Shown here piece after piece: positions 35,580 to 46,998 of a stretch of DNA of 64,000 nt. The stretch comes from Dipteronia dyeriana (Eukaryota > Streptophyta > Magnoliopsida > Sapindales > Sapindaceae). Positions within the stretch are counted from its first letter, which is position 1. Each line of letters opens with the position of its first letter. The stretch spans positions 1,986,501 through 2,050,500 of the forward strand of contig CM065297.1 in assembly GCA_032871835.1 (NCBI GenBank). The letters run 5' to 3'. Below the pieces are notes generated by a model that worked only from the letters and a program-made list of their open reading frames with translations, made no database searches and was not told where the DNA came from. The position numbers and the translations under genes were made by a program.

Positions 35580-37620
35580 TGAAATTTAGAATAAGCTCTT
35601 TATCTACAGTTAGATTTTATAACTTTTTTTTAGCATGCTCCCAATCCCGAAGGCATGTTAATACCTCCACCATCTCCGGAGACAAACAGTTTCTTCTTGG
35701 TTCAATTATGAGTCCACTGATGCTGAAAGCTTGTTCTGCAGACACCGTTGACACTGGAATAACCAGTACGTCACGTGCTAAGTGTGACAGAACTGAATAC
35801 CTGTACATATAGGTCTTTCGCCATAACAACAAATCAAACTCTTCATTGTCTTCAACAACATCGAGCTGTGCTTCAAGGTACCTAATCAGTTCGGTACAAG
35901 AAGATGAGCCTGATCTTTGCCCTGAAGAAGTACTTGCTGATTTGTCATTTTTTCACCGTTTCAGAAGGCTCCAACTTGTTTACTTCGGCTCTGTCTCTGG
36001 TTGTGTTGATTGGGGGGTGTCAATGTTGCCAAACCTGCTCTCATAAATACTTAAAATCTCGAACAACTTGGTTCGAATGTCAATAATTTGTTCTGAATAA
36101 TCTATTGACAAATTAATACCAATAAACTCAAGCAAAACTTCTAAATCAGATAATTTAACACTGGGATATACTATAACACTTTAGGCATAAAGTAGATGAA
36201 TGTTAACCCAATATTTTTTCAATTTTGTCTCCATGGCAACAATTGCAGCGCCTAGATGTTCATCTTCTCTATAACTGTTTAACACTTCAGACATTTTCAT
36301 TATCTGATGGATTGCCTGGGAAGATGTGGGGTAATAGACCCCGGAAAGAGTTACAAAAAATCTTTAAAAATTGAACAAAAATCTTTGCCACATACCAATC
36401 GTCTGTGGTAAGTGTTTTTGCTTCAGGACAACTGTTTCGACCAATTTCATGTTATAAAAATATGTAATAGTTGTATCATATTCCAAACAATTTTCCAACA
36501 TTAAATAAGTAGTGTTCCATCTTACCGGCATATCAGTTTGGAATCGTCGGAGTTTGAGACTGTTTAATTTACAATGTCTCTTGAATTCACTGAATCTAGG
36601 ATTAGAACTGTAAATCCAAGAAATGGCATCTCTGATGCGATCTATTTGGTCGCTTACCTGCTTTAAACCAGCCTGTACAACTAAATTTATAATATGACAT
36701 GCATACCGTTGATGGAAGAAATAACCTCCATCTTGCGGGATATTTCTTGCAACAAACAATGCAATAGAGCTAGTATTTACAGATGCATTATCTAATGTGA
36801 TCGAAAGGATGCGATGCGTGATTTCATAAGTTTCTAAAACATAAATAATGACATTAAAATTTTTTTATGCGGTATGTACAAAATCCATAGGATGAAAACC
36901 AATAATTCTTTTTGTTATCCTCTAGTCAGAATCTAAATAGTGTCCCGTGACACATAAATAGCCATGTTTGGAACATGCATTCCAAATATCAGAAGTTAAT
37001 ACAACAAAGACACTTAAATGCTGTATTTCAGCAATTAAGTCATCCTTTTGGGTTTCAAACAATCGTATCAAATCATTTCTAATGGCGGTTCTAGAAACAG
37101 GTTCATATTGGGGGTTATATGCAGATGTGATTAATTCTTTATAAAATGGACTCTCACCAATACTGATCGGTTGATCAGTTTGTGCAATGTATCGTGCCAA
37201 GCACTCTCTAGCGTGCATGACGTCGAACTGCCACGTCGTAACGGACCCGTCTGGGTGCCGTTGTAGTTGTGTCTGGGTTGTAGTGTCTACCTGTCCATGT
37301 GCAGACATACATTTGTACATATGTCGTCTCAAATGTCCGGTTCCCTTCGTACTTGTAGCATAATCCTTATGACAAAACTTACATTTAGCTCTAGGCCCAG
37401 ACGTCCCGTCTGGGAGTGTCATTTGGACTATGTTGAAACACTGCCACACATCTGATGTTAATTTTCTGGGACGTGATGTTGGTGTAATGGCGAAACCAGA
37501 AGGTCCCGCTTGAGTATGGGTCGGCTCCGAAATATCAAATTCATTGTTGAGCATATTCAAACCGTCCGGAAAATAAGACTGCTGGTTATGATATATTATC
37601 TGAATTAAAAATATGAGCAC
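35580..37620 (-). pseudogene. hAT transposase with BED zinc finger (broken)
   Basis: On the minus strand the N-terminal part (37560-36922) holds a BED-type zinc finger: CKFCHKDYATSTKG then HLRRHMYKC. The catalytic region follows, with IWNACSKHGYLCVTGHY, LDNASVNT and a CHIINLVVQAGL segment near 36700, and a VRWNTTYLMLE stretch near 36520. The C-terminal dimerisation domain is at 35830-35617 (SAEQAFSISGLIIEPRRN). At least six stops or frame changes break it, near 36922, 36867, 36364, 36183, 35970 and 35885. The intact enzyme would cut and paste the transposon in the nucleus. Confidence 0.9.
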
Positions 37621-37760
37621 TATAATAGTTAATAGTCAAATTAAAAATCAATATTTACTAACAATAATCTTAATTTACTAACAATAATTAATAAAAATAA
37701 TACGACACTTACAATTATTATTTTACTTGAAAAAAAAAATTAAATAAACAAAAAAATCCT

Positions 37761-38148
37761 AATCTACTAACAAAAAATATTAAATTCACTACTACAAATA
37801 AAATTGATAAATTTACTAACAACACATATGAAATGAAATACTACACATAAAAATCTTAATATACTAATAAAACTTATTAAAATTAACCACTACACTTAAA
37901 ATTCATAATATACTGGAAAAAATATTATAATAAACAACTACACAAAAAATTCATAATCTACTAACAAAAAATATTAAATTCACTACTACAAATCAAATTG
38001 ATAAATTTACTAACAACAAATATTAAATTAAATACTATACATAAAAATCTTAATTTACTAATAAAACTTATTCAAATTAACTACTACACTTAAAATTCAT
38101 AATTTATGAACAAAAAATATTAAACTTAACTACTACACTTAACATTCA
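37761..38148. repeat. 194-bp tandem duplication upstream of the hAT transposase
   Basis: AATCTACTAACAAAAAATAT and the following sequence start at 37761 and again at 37955. Within each copy there are shorter internal repeats (ACTACAAATxAAATTGATAAA, ACTTATTxAAATTAAC). The zone is very AT-rich and lies between the transposase ORF and its presumed promoter. Confidence 0.85.
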
Positions 38149-38600
38149 TAATTTACTTATTACAAAAATTAAATTCAGTAATACAAATTAACTTTCTAAA
38201 TTTACTAATAACAAATATTAAAATTACTACTAAACTTAAAAATCTTAATATACTAAACAAATAATATTAACATTAAAGTCCAAAAATTGATAAACTAACA
38301 AGCTAAATAAAAATGTTCTCATTTAGTAACTACAGTCTAAACATAAACATATAAATTTACTATGAAAAAATGTTTGAGCAAAAGTAATAACAAAATTGTA
38401 CCTTTAAAATTTGGTGTGTTGGTGGCAAATGTAGAGAATTTTGTAGAGAGAGTAATAATGAAATTGAATGAAAAAGTGTAGAGAATTGGAGAATATAGAG
38501 ATTGAGATTTGAGAGAATGAGAGATTGAAAGAATGATAGATAGAGTGAATGGAAAATGAAATGGATTGAAGTATTTATAGAAAAATTTGATTTGTGGGTC

Positions 38601-39308
38601 AAAATGTAATTTAAAAGATTTCAGGGGTGCTTTTGTAATTTTTTTGGCTCCAACGACTGGAATTCAAACATTTTTATTTACTTTTAAGAAAGGCCAGTCA
38701 TATTTATTAAGAAAGGCCAGTCATACTTTTATTTACATTTTTGTAATTAAAAATGTTTTAATTCCAGTCATATTTATTAAGGTTCAAGAAAGGCCAAACA
38801 GAGGACAAACTGAGCACACACCACACAAGGCCAAGAACAAGGGCAACAAGCTACAAAGATAGAGGGAGCCTACACAAAACAAAATATCCAGAATATACAA
38901 CATCGTTTTGGTCCTCTACATCGTTTTGAATATTCTGGCTTCGCCACTAACAGAATATACAAATGTAAATTTTAGCACCTAGATGGAACGACACAAACAC
39001 ACGAACATAAAAATTTCATTGTACAACTACATTTACATTAAAGCAGTCTAGCTAAGATTTGTGATGTTGCATGAACATTATTCGTTACCATAAACCCACC
39101 AATATGTTTCAGGGTTCTTACAATAGTATGTTGCAACTTCACACATCAGAAACACCCACTTGTTCTACCTATGCCTTTTTCATGTACACAGAGAGTACCT
39201 CACTACTTCAGATGAGATTTCTTCTTCTTTTCAGACTACAAAATGATGTAAAAGAATGTTAGAAGGCTAAAAATAAATAAACGAAGAGAGTAGGGAATTT
39301 CAGGGTTC
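38601..39308. other. Intergenic sequence
   Basis: Contains a short duplicated AAGAAAGGCCAGTCATATTTATT word (38690-38730 and near 38765). No gene was recognised. The right part may belong to the 3' untranslated region of the LOTUS/RING gene. Confidence 0.4.
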
Positions 39309-40453
39309 TTACATTTCTATGTTAGAAGGATATAAAGGAGGGAACTCCTCAGCATTGGGGATCCGAGCTTGATAGTATGTTTTTGTTGGTGGGATGAGAT
39401 CGAACTTCTGTACTATCATGTCACACACCACGCATTTGTGCTCATAACTGCCGGCTGCTTTTGTAGCTTCTATTTTACAAGTACCACACCATAGCAAGTG
39501 TTGGCATGGAATGTTGGCCCATAGCATCTCACGCTGGTTGCATCCGAAGCATCTTCCCTGCTTCATACTTGCCTTGTAATTCTGCAGACACACACACACA
39601 CCATACACGCCCAAATTAGAGAACACTTCTATGCACATGTTGAATATAAAACATACTAACAATTAAAACTTCTTCGGTGGCTAAGATGGTGAATCGAAGT
39701 ATATATAGTTAGTTCATTGCTCACTTCATAGAAATTAAATTCACGAAGAAAGAATGCAGATGAGTTATTCCTTTTTCTGGCAAGCGCCTCCAGAACCAAA
39801 TGCCTTTCTTGATTCACAAGATTCACTCCTTTAGACCCCTCCAGGCATCTTCCTCTTTCATTTATAGTGTTTTCTGAACCTCTTCCATTGCTTCTATTTT
39901 TATATGACCACATTTTTCGAGCATCAAAGAACAGGTCTGGCAACGAAAATAGCATGGACATTGAATGGAGGTCTGGTGATGTATTCTTCTCGTCTGAATT
40001 CACGATAGTGGATGCATTCTTCTGAGTTGAATCATCTTCAAGGACCTTAGGAGACGGGTTCTCCTCTGTACTGCTAGTGGCGAAGCCAGAATATCCATTA
40101 GAAACAGACAGAAGGTCCTGAGAACACTTGGAAGCATTAGAATCACCATCACCACTGTCATCAATTGATTCAGCCGGTAAGGATGGGCTGTCTATTTGCA
40201 GCGGTTGGAGCATTCTGCTTGTTGAGTTAGGAAGACTAGGTAGGACGAGTACCATGTGATTAGGAGATCCATTTTTGTTGCATAAGGTCCCAACCTTCAC
40301 ACGACAAAGTTCAGGAAAGGTTTTCATAAAGTCGCTAAGCTTTGTGTACCCAAGAGAGTTATGATCCATTTCTAGACCAAATGCAACCCTAAAATCAGCT
40401 TTTAGAGATGAAAGAGCATATCCTCCTTCGGATATTGGAGGCTTTATATACAT
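39309..40453 (-). CDS. LOTUS (OST-HTH) domain and RING-like zinc-finger protein, possibly 5'-truncated
   Basis: Two exons on the minus strand, 40453-39725 and 39581-39309, join in frame (donor GTGAGC, acceptor CTGCAG) to 333 residues. Near the N-terminus, residues 10-55 form a LOTUS-type helix-turn-helix (ALSSLKADFRVAFGLEMD, then LGYTKLSDFMKTFPELCRV). The middle is Ser/Asp-rich and probably disordered. The C-terminus has a RING-like C3HC4 pattern: CFGC, CQHLLWCGTC and CVVC. LOTUS domains bind RNA or RNA-protein partners. RING-like domains often act in ubiquitin transfer; the combined role is not known to me. A stop lies directly before this ATG, and coding-like residues (LEQVVVALL) lie upstream in another frame. 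The 5' part is therefore probably lost or frameshifted, possibly linked to the nearby chloroplast insert. Confidence 0.65.
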
Positions 40454-41299
40454 CTTCTAAGAAGCGCGACAACCACTTGTTCAAGGTCTTGAGCCATTTA
40501 GGCATCTTGCGGCCCGCGAAACTGTAGCTGCTTATATGAGTTTGGGATTCATTGGGACATGTATTTGGTTGCGCCCATTGAGCAATCTATCAGCCCAAGA
40601 CATTTTCTTTGTTTTGGCCTCATCTGTAGTAGTCTTGAACTCTGTATCTCTTGTACGATCTTTAAAAGCATATTTTTACTTTAAAGATATTTTAGTTTTT
40701 AGAGTATCTTTCCCAAAGCAAGGAAGTAATAGACGAATGCACTCTCATAAAGTTGTTCTAAATAGGCACGCTTTTATTCTTTTTAGTTTAATATACATAG
40801 GAGAGATTACTAGTTAGTTTGATTGTTTATGTTATCATCATATATATCGTAGAAAATTTTGTTAGATACACTTTGACCCCTCTAATATCAAACTTTTAGT
40901 TAAGCCCTTGATTGAGCCTATAATTTAACAAAATAAATTTGTTGTGTTATATGGAATTATCACTTTTTTAATTCGAAAAATATATTTACTATTAATAATG
41001 AAAATGATACCGAAAATGTTATAAGATAAGCATTTTGGGTTTTACAAGCTTATCTTATAGTTTTTGTCGAGTTTTGAAAGCCATTTTACTTGCACATTAT
41101 CGCTTATAATATATATATTTTTAATAATTAATCATAATAACCTTTAAATATATTCTCATATATAAGCATTTTTAAGTGTATATATGAGCAAGCTGCTTCA
41201 TTCAAAATCTGTTTTTTTTTTCATAAAAGCTGTTTCGTATCCTACTTATTCATCTAGCTAGGTATCTGGAAACGGACCCCCCTTTTTTATAGATGAGTA
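40454..41299. other. Sequence between the LOTUS/RING gene and the chloroplast insert
   Basis: Apart from the coding-like trace near 40455-40510 (minus strand), nothing was recognised. The exact left edge of the chloroplast insert lies somewhere in or just right of this stretch. Confidence 0.4.
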
Positions 41300-41906
41300 A
41301 AGAATATATAAATGAGTGAAAGAGTATATAAAAAATGTATATCTAATAAAAGAATTAATTAGATTCTTTTTCCTCTTCTTTTTGATTTGTTCATACTATG
41401 CATCCGTTCGTTCAAAAAGAATGTTAATACACCATACATATTCGAAAGGGTTAAATTGGTTGGTTGAAAGACCCAAGCAAAAGTCTAGTCTAGGAGAAGG
41501 GTGGGAATAGCCTAAATTCATCTTCGATACAGCACAAATTAGAATTCGATCATTCTTCATTTTTTATTTTATTTTTATTTTCTTTTTTCTGTTTCTTCCT
41601 TCCCTCCTATGTGACCCTCTAGAGCCCATATAAACGATGTGCGCGATACAAAGTTCATGATGCAGAACTCTTTTTTTTTTAGTTCATCCTATTGGCTTGG
41701 CTCATCCAAAATAAGCATCTTAGAATTTGGAAAATCTCAAAATTGTAATTGTATTGTCTTTTTTTTTTTCTATTTAATTTATTTAGCGCTTTCATAATAA
41801 TAATATGATGAATGCGACTTCAATTCCTCTCTTTGATCTAGAAAAGAACGTACAAATATTTCTTGAATATCGGGAGTTGTAAAAATGAAGCTTAGTTTCT
41901 TATAAT

Positions 41907-42382
41907 TCAATGAGCATCTTGTATTTCATAAAAATTGGGGGCAATATAATTCTTACGTAAGGGCCATCCTATCCAACTTTCAGGCATTAAAATACGTTTA
42001 AGCCGTGGATGATTATCATAAAAGATTCCCAACATATCATAAGATTTCCGTTCTTGAAATTCGAACTTTTCCAAACCATGAAAACGGACGGAATTTTAGG
42101 ATTATTCCTTGTAGCAAATACTTTTATGCATACTTCTTCCGGTTGATCTATCCCATACTCTATTCTTGTAAGATGATACACATTGGCTAACAGTCCGTCC
42201 GGTGCTACATCATAGGCACATTGGGAACGTAAATAATTGTAACCATATACATATAAAATGACAGCAACGGAATGCCAATCCTCTGGCTTTATTTGTAAAG
42301 TTTCTATTCCTTGGTAATCGAAGCCCAAAGATCTATGAATTAGCCCGTGTTTGACTAGCCAAGCAGACAAACGACCCTGCAT
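41907..42382 (-). pseudogene. ndhJ: ndhJ, plastid NDH complex subunit J (nuclear pseudogene)
   Basis: Starts [14 protein letters not shown] at 42382 and follows the plastid protein to about residue 108. A one-base shift there moves the reading into another frame, which then continues normally ([18 protein letters not shown]) to NFYEIQDAH and the stop at 41907-41909. The full ancestral length is kept. In plastids the product is a peripheral subunit of the NAD(P)H dehydrogenase complex of cyclic electron flow. The frameshift rules out function here. Confidence 0.93.
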
Positions 42383-42494
42383 CTTTTTTTCTCTCCCACA
42401 TTTTGATTTCTATAAATATTTCACATTTACAATGCAATTTTTTCATTTATGAAGATTAATTCGCTCTTTCTTTTTCTGTACAAATAAATCATGC

Positions 42495-43183
42495 CTAATT
42501 AACGAATTCATGGGAAGATACTGAACTTTTGTATTTGAAAAATGTTTCAGTTTCAGAAGGGATTTAGGACATCGAAGGTGGTTGATAGAGTAATCCTTGA
42601 TCATAATTTCCAGTATCAATACTGCCTACAACACGAAACTTGTGATTGGTAGTAAAAGTAAACGACCGATTCTCCTGTTGCAAGCGAATTCGCTCTTCAT
42701 AGATTTCTTGAGATATTTTCTTATGAAGTTTTGTTATGGCATCTATAACTGCCTCTGGTTTAGGCGGACAACCCGGCAAATAAACATCCACAAGAATTAG
42801 CTTATCGACTCCCTGAACAGTACTATAAGAGTCGGTACTGAACATCCCCCCGCAATCGTACATGCTCCCATAACAATAACATATTTTGGTTCAGGCATTT
42901 GTTCATATAATATCACTAAAGAAGGAGTCATTTTCATTGTTACTGTGCCAGCTGTTAAAATTAGGTCTGCCTGTCTAGGACTCGATCTTGGTACCAGTCC
43001 ATAACGGTCAAAATCGAACCGTGAGCCTATTAATGAAGCAAATTGAATGAAGCAACAACTGGTACCATAAAGAAGCGGCCATAAACTGGAGAGTCTTGAC
43101 CAATTTGAAAGATCGTTTGATGTAGTTGAAATAACTGAATTGGGGGCTGTTCGATCAAGTAAGGAAAACTCAATGGAATTCAT
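42495..43183 (-). pseudogene. ndhK: ndhK, plastid NDH complex subunit K (nuclear pseudogene)
   Basis: From 43183 the reading gives a near-complete ndhK N-terminal half ([40 protein letters not shown]) up to GACTIAGG. A frameshift near 42850 follows, then [13 protein letters not shown] and [15 protein letters not shown] stop replaces a Glu codon near 42564, and the old frame continues to TAG at 42495-42497. In plastids the protein carries an iron-sulfur cluster (Cys pair CC..C..C) in the NDH complex. The upstream part that normally overlaps ndhC has a T-run at 43196-43211 and is in another frame. Confidence 0.93.
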
Positions 43184-43243
43184 AATTGTCTCAATGTTTT
43201 TTTTTTTTTTTACTTTTTTGGTTGTTGTCTCAATATTTCAAAA

Positions 43244-43606
43244 CTAAGACCACTCCAATGCTCCTTTTCACCACGCATAAACTGAACCAACAATTAGGAT
43301 AAACATAAAAATGAAAGCTTCTATAAATACGGATACCCCCAATACATCAAAACTCATTGCCCATGGATAAAGAAAAACCGTTTCAACATCAAAAACAATA
43401 AAAACTAGAGCAAACATATAATAACGAATTCTAAATTGTAACCAAGCATCGCCCATTGGTTCTATACCTGATTCATAACTAGAAAGTTTCTCTGGTCCTT
43501 TGCTAATTGGGGCTAAAACTGCGGAAATTAGAAATGCCAAAATAGGAATAACGTTTGATATTATTAGAAATGTCCAGAAAATATCATATTTGTAAAGCAG
43601 AAACAT
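43244..43606 (-). pseudogene. ndhC: ndhC, plastid NDH complex subunit 3 (nuclear pseudogene)
   Basis: The normal start ([11 protein letters not shown]) is at 43606 and the ancestral stop at 43244-43246 gives the exact 120-residue plastid length. Membrane segments and the conserved [16 protein letters not shown] are present. Codon CGA near the end has become TGA (43268-43270), removing the last eight residues. In plastids it is a membrane subunit of the NDH complex. Confidence 0.93.
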
Positions 43607-43720
43607 AGACGAACTCCTTTGAATGTGGAAAATATACCGAATTCGTCGATTCGAATTGGACTTCATTGTCAAGTCATCGGTAAATCAAATACAATCAAGT
43701 GGAATCGGATATGTTACTTT

Positions 43721-43830
43721 ATGGGTAGTGTTAACTTATAATCTAGGTTAATAAGTAAAAAAAATATCCGGATCCAATTCCTTGATGGGTAGTGTTAACT
43801 TATAATCTGGGTTAATAAGTAAAAAAATTC
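43721..43830. repeat. 64-bp direct duplication upstream of ndhC
   Basis: ATGGGTAGTGTTAACTTATA and the following AATCTRGGTTAATAAGTAAA occur at 43721 and 43785. It may be original plastid spacer or may have formed after transfer. Confidence 0.85.
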
Positions 43831-43860
43831 ATAAAAAGGAAACTATTAATTATATTTATT

Positions 43861-44540
43861 GTTTTAATCAATACAATAAATATATATTTTATAATAAATA
43901 TTTTCTAATTTTAATAAATTTATAGTTGTTAAGTGCCCAGGGTAGAATGGTAAACAATTCAATGTAACCTCAGCAGATGAAAATTGAAAACACAAAAACC
44001 AGGGCCACACCTACTCACAATTAGCTAAAAACAAAGTAATGACAAAACCTTAATTAATGTGGCACAAACAAGTCATTAATTATGTCCAAATCTCACAATC
44101 TGACATTTGGAGGCTGCAATACAAATTCTCACTTTCGGTTACAAAACCATCTTTGAAAACCTAGCTGAGGATACCCTCCCACAGACTTCTATATAATGAG
44201 TCTCTTTGCAGCTCTAATAGTAAAAATTAACACACACACCAACAACAAAATTCAAAGCAAGTTCAAGAAAGTATATATTCTGTCTTGTCTTCTCTTTTAG
44301 TTCCATTTTAGGTCGTTGAAGAAAGATCTAGCACAACTGAGTAGTACTGATCTCTATAGTCTGTTCATTTTTAGCTCCATTTTAGGTTTTGTTTGCTGAC
44401 TATTTTTATCATATCTATTGTTTTTATTTTATCTATAGATGTGTTTTCAAGTAGTGTTTGTAGGTGGTTTCAGTTAAAAGGTTTTCTGAAATTTTTCAAA
44501 CTTGATACAGGTTTTCAAGCTAGAAAATAATTATTTGTCT
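43861..44540. other. Upstream region of the RING-CH gene
   Basis: A TATATAAT box lies near 44189-44198, giving a leader of about 320 bases. The leader may contain an intron ending at the GATACAG acceptor near 44509. No other gene was seen. Confidence 0.5.
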
Positions 44541-46998
44541 ATGGAAGCTCCGTTGTTGCAAGAAACTGACCTGCCCTACTGTGTATTTTCGGACGAAGAA
44601 GATGTATTTGGCCTAAAAAATGAATGCAGAATTTGTCATGCACTAGAATTCATTGAGCATATGGAGGCCCCGTGTAACTGCAGAGGCACTATCAAGGTAT
44701 TAAATTATCCTTGCTTGTAGTTTTAAATCTTCGGATCCTCCGGTTTTTTTTATTTATTTTAATTATTACAAGATTTTGAAACTGGGAGGAGGTATAACTA
44801 TACCCACAACTTCATCGATGGTGATGGGTTTACTACTGAACCAACCTTATATTGCCTGTAAAATAAATATGACAGTTTTGTTTTCTAAACCAATGGAATT
44901 CTATGAAATATGAACCACTAAATCTCAAACCAAACACACACTTCCATATATTTCAAAGTCTTTTATTGGTTACTGAATCCTTAATTAATTATACTCTATA
45001 ATTAGGTATATTACAGTATCTTCAAATTAAATATAGTCAAAAGTTTTTCACTCCTTTGCAACACGAACATTCTTGTGTCTGGATTTGCAAAATAAAAACC
45101 CACCTTTATCTGTTTCTTGACATAATCAATATTGTCGGTCTTAATTTTTTATACAAGCAATCGTGGATCGTTTCTATAAAATTTATGTTATACAAAACTC
45201 TCATAACAATTTCGATTTTTAGGCCGAGTATGTAATATATATTTTTTTTCCAGTTTGCCCACAGGAACTGTGTTCAGAGTTGGTGCAATGCTAAGGCAAC
45301 CACAACCTGTGAAATTTGCAATCAGGTATATAAATATATACCTATATACATAATCTGTTTCTTATTTAATGGGTGTTTTCTGTTTAACTAAACTTTTATC
45401 TGAACTAGTATAAATCTCTAATAGACGATCAAAAAATAAAATACATGAAGAACATGTTCTCGATCACGTGTCAAAAGATTATTTAAAATTAGAAGACCAC
45501 GGCCAATTATGTGCTCTCGATCTGGGCAGCAAGTAATCAATTTTGTTCTAATTATATTGGTTTTGTTATATGATTCTATATATCCACACAGACTTACCAG
45601 CCTGGTTACACTGCCCCACCACCGCGCCTCCCTCGCCTTCCAACTCAAATAATCGATATGAGGCAAGTCTTCGATCTCTCTCTGGTGGATCAACCTAATC
45701 CGTTTGACACCCATACTTCTTGGCAGGAGAGATTATTGAGTACGGTGCATCGGATGCCCTCGAAGATGCATGGTGCATCGGATGCATCCAAGTTTTAAGC
45801 TCTTGGTTGAACACTGTATCAAGCACTGCATCAAGTACAACGTATAATTGTATAAATATCCCTGCAGCCTAATGGTGTCCACGGTTCGGTTTCGGTTCCA
45901 TAGAAAGGCCGAACCGTAACCGTAACCGGAATAGGACGGTTTTGGACGGTTTCGGAACCGGCGGTTTTCGGTTCGGTTCGTTCGGTTTTTTTTTTTTCTG
46001 AAATACTGCCACGTGTCAGCATTTCATTGGTTTTTTTTTTAAATTTTGAAACCGCCGGCTTAACCGTCGGTTTTTGGTCGGTTTTTAAGATCCCATAACC
46101 GTAACCGAACCGTCGGGATCCGGTTTCTAACCGGTTTTATAACCGACGGTTTCGGTTACGGTTACGGTTTCAGTTTTGGTTTTCAGAGGTCGGTTTCGGT
46201 TCGGTTTCTAACGGTTTAATCGAACCGTGGACACCTCTACTTCAGCCTGAGGTGATGTTGGATTGTGGTACTTGCAGCGATGTGACTTGGGAGAGTTCTT
46301 CTGATGGTCAGCGACCGAGGGCCATGATTGCACCACAGATGTTTAGGCTGGTGGCAGCGCGTCCGATCTTGGATCAAAATAACAATTGTGTGTTTTTCCG
46401 GGTATGGCTTTTGACCTATTATATATAATTTATACAAATTATACATCGAATAGTCTTTCTCTGACATGAAGTCTAAATTTTAATCAAAATTCATATATCA
46501 AATATCATTTAACATAAAATTTAGATACTCTAACATGAGAAAAATTTATTATATAGATAATATAATTGTTAAATTAATACCAAAAGAAAAAACATAGATA
46601 ATGCTATTGTTTCTTGTTTTGTATTTTCCAGGTTTGTATTGGTCTTTTGGTGCCTTCGTATGTTGGAACATTGCTGACCCTTATATTGGAAAGTTGCTGG
46701 CAAAGTGATCGCCATAGACCTGTTAGTTGACTTCTTTTAAGTTTTAACTAGTAATTAACTTGAATGTTTGGTATTGTTTTTCAGGTTAAAGATTTTGAAA
46801 AGCTTTAATTTTATTTTTACAAATTGATTTGAAATTCAGGAAGTAACTCCCGATACAATTCCAACAGCAGAGGTATCCATTCCCATAGACAGGGAAGAAG
46901 GCGACAACATCGAAACTGGTGATGGTCATGATCAGCAGCTTGGAGATTCGTTAGAATCCGGTGATCAAGTAAGGACTGGATCTGAAGATGTGTTTTAA
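44541..46998 (+). CDS. RING-CH (RINGv/MARCH-type) E3 ubiquitin ligase-like protein
   Basis: Six exons, all ending on codon borders, give about 261 residues: 44541-44696, 45254-45325, 45592 to about 45744, 46246-46401, 46632-46721 and 46840-46998. Residues 29-74 form a perfect C4HC3 RING-CH: Cys 29, 32, 45, 47, His 55, Cys 58, 71 and 74, with Trp 62. A QPGYTAPPP segment follows, as in plant members of this family. Exons 4 and 5 encode a conserved stretch (MIAPQMFRLVAARP) and a hydrophobic segment (VCIGLLVPSYVGTLLTLIL) that could cross a membrane. The acidic tail ends at TAA. Known relatives transfer ubiquitin to membrane proteins. The third donor (ACG|GTGCAT) is weak and uncertain. A MITE fills most of intron 3 and touches exon 4. 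Confidence 0.82.
45870..46239. mobile_element. hAT MITE at the intron 3 / exon 4 border of the RING-CH gene
   Basis: The 370-bp element begins TAATGGTGTCCACGGTTCG and its reverse begins TAGAGGTGTCCACGGTTCG, so the ends are inverted repeats. The flanking 8-mers are CTGCAGCC (45862-45869) and CTTCAGCC (46240-46247), seven of eight equal. The interior is made of CGGTTTCGGTT-type repeats in both directions. There is no coding sequence. The right duplication supplies the acceptor CTTCAG that precedes exon 4. Confidence 0.92.

Larger units (their letters stand above)
35009..38600 (-). mobile_element. Decayed hAT transposon (Ac-like), right end not found
   Basis: The left end starts CAGAGCTGTAAAAC at 35009 and is followed by a subterminal zone full of GGCCTGG / CCGGGCC / CCCGAC words (35025-35240), typical for Ac-like hAT elements. 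The transposase lies on the minus strand (35600-37600). A minus-strand TATA-like site (CTATAAATAC, 38574-38583) precedes it. I found no matching right end or copy of the 8-mer GTAGGAGG, so the element is probably truncated there. Confidence 0.75.
41300..43860 (-). other. Chloroplast DNA insert in the nucleus (ndhJ-ndhK-ndhC region)
   Basis: ndhC, ndhK and ndhJ lie in the order and tight spacing of the plastid operon, all on the minus strand, with plastid-type spacer at the ends. All three genes carry disabling changes, so this is an old nuclear copy and not plastid contamination. The borders are approximate: the sequence is convincingly plastid from about 41800 to 43700 and probably farther on each side. 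Confidence 0.88.

Noticed and set aside
41300..43860. Window being plastid DNA or plastid contamination
   Set aside because: Nuclear genes and transposons flank the block, and all three ndh genes are disabled.
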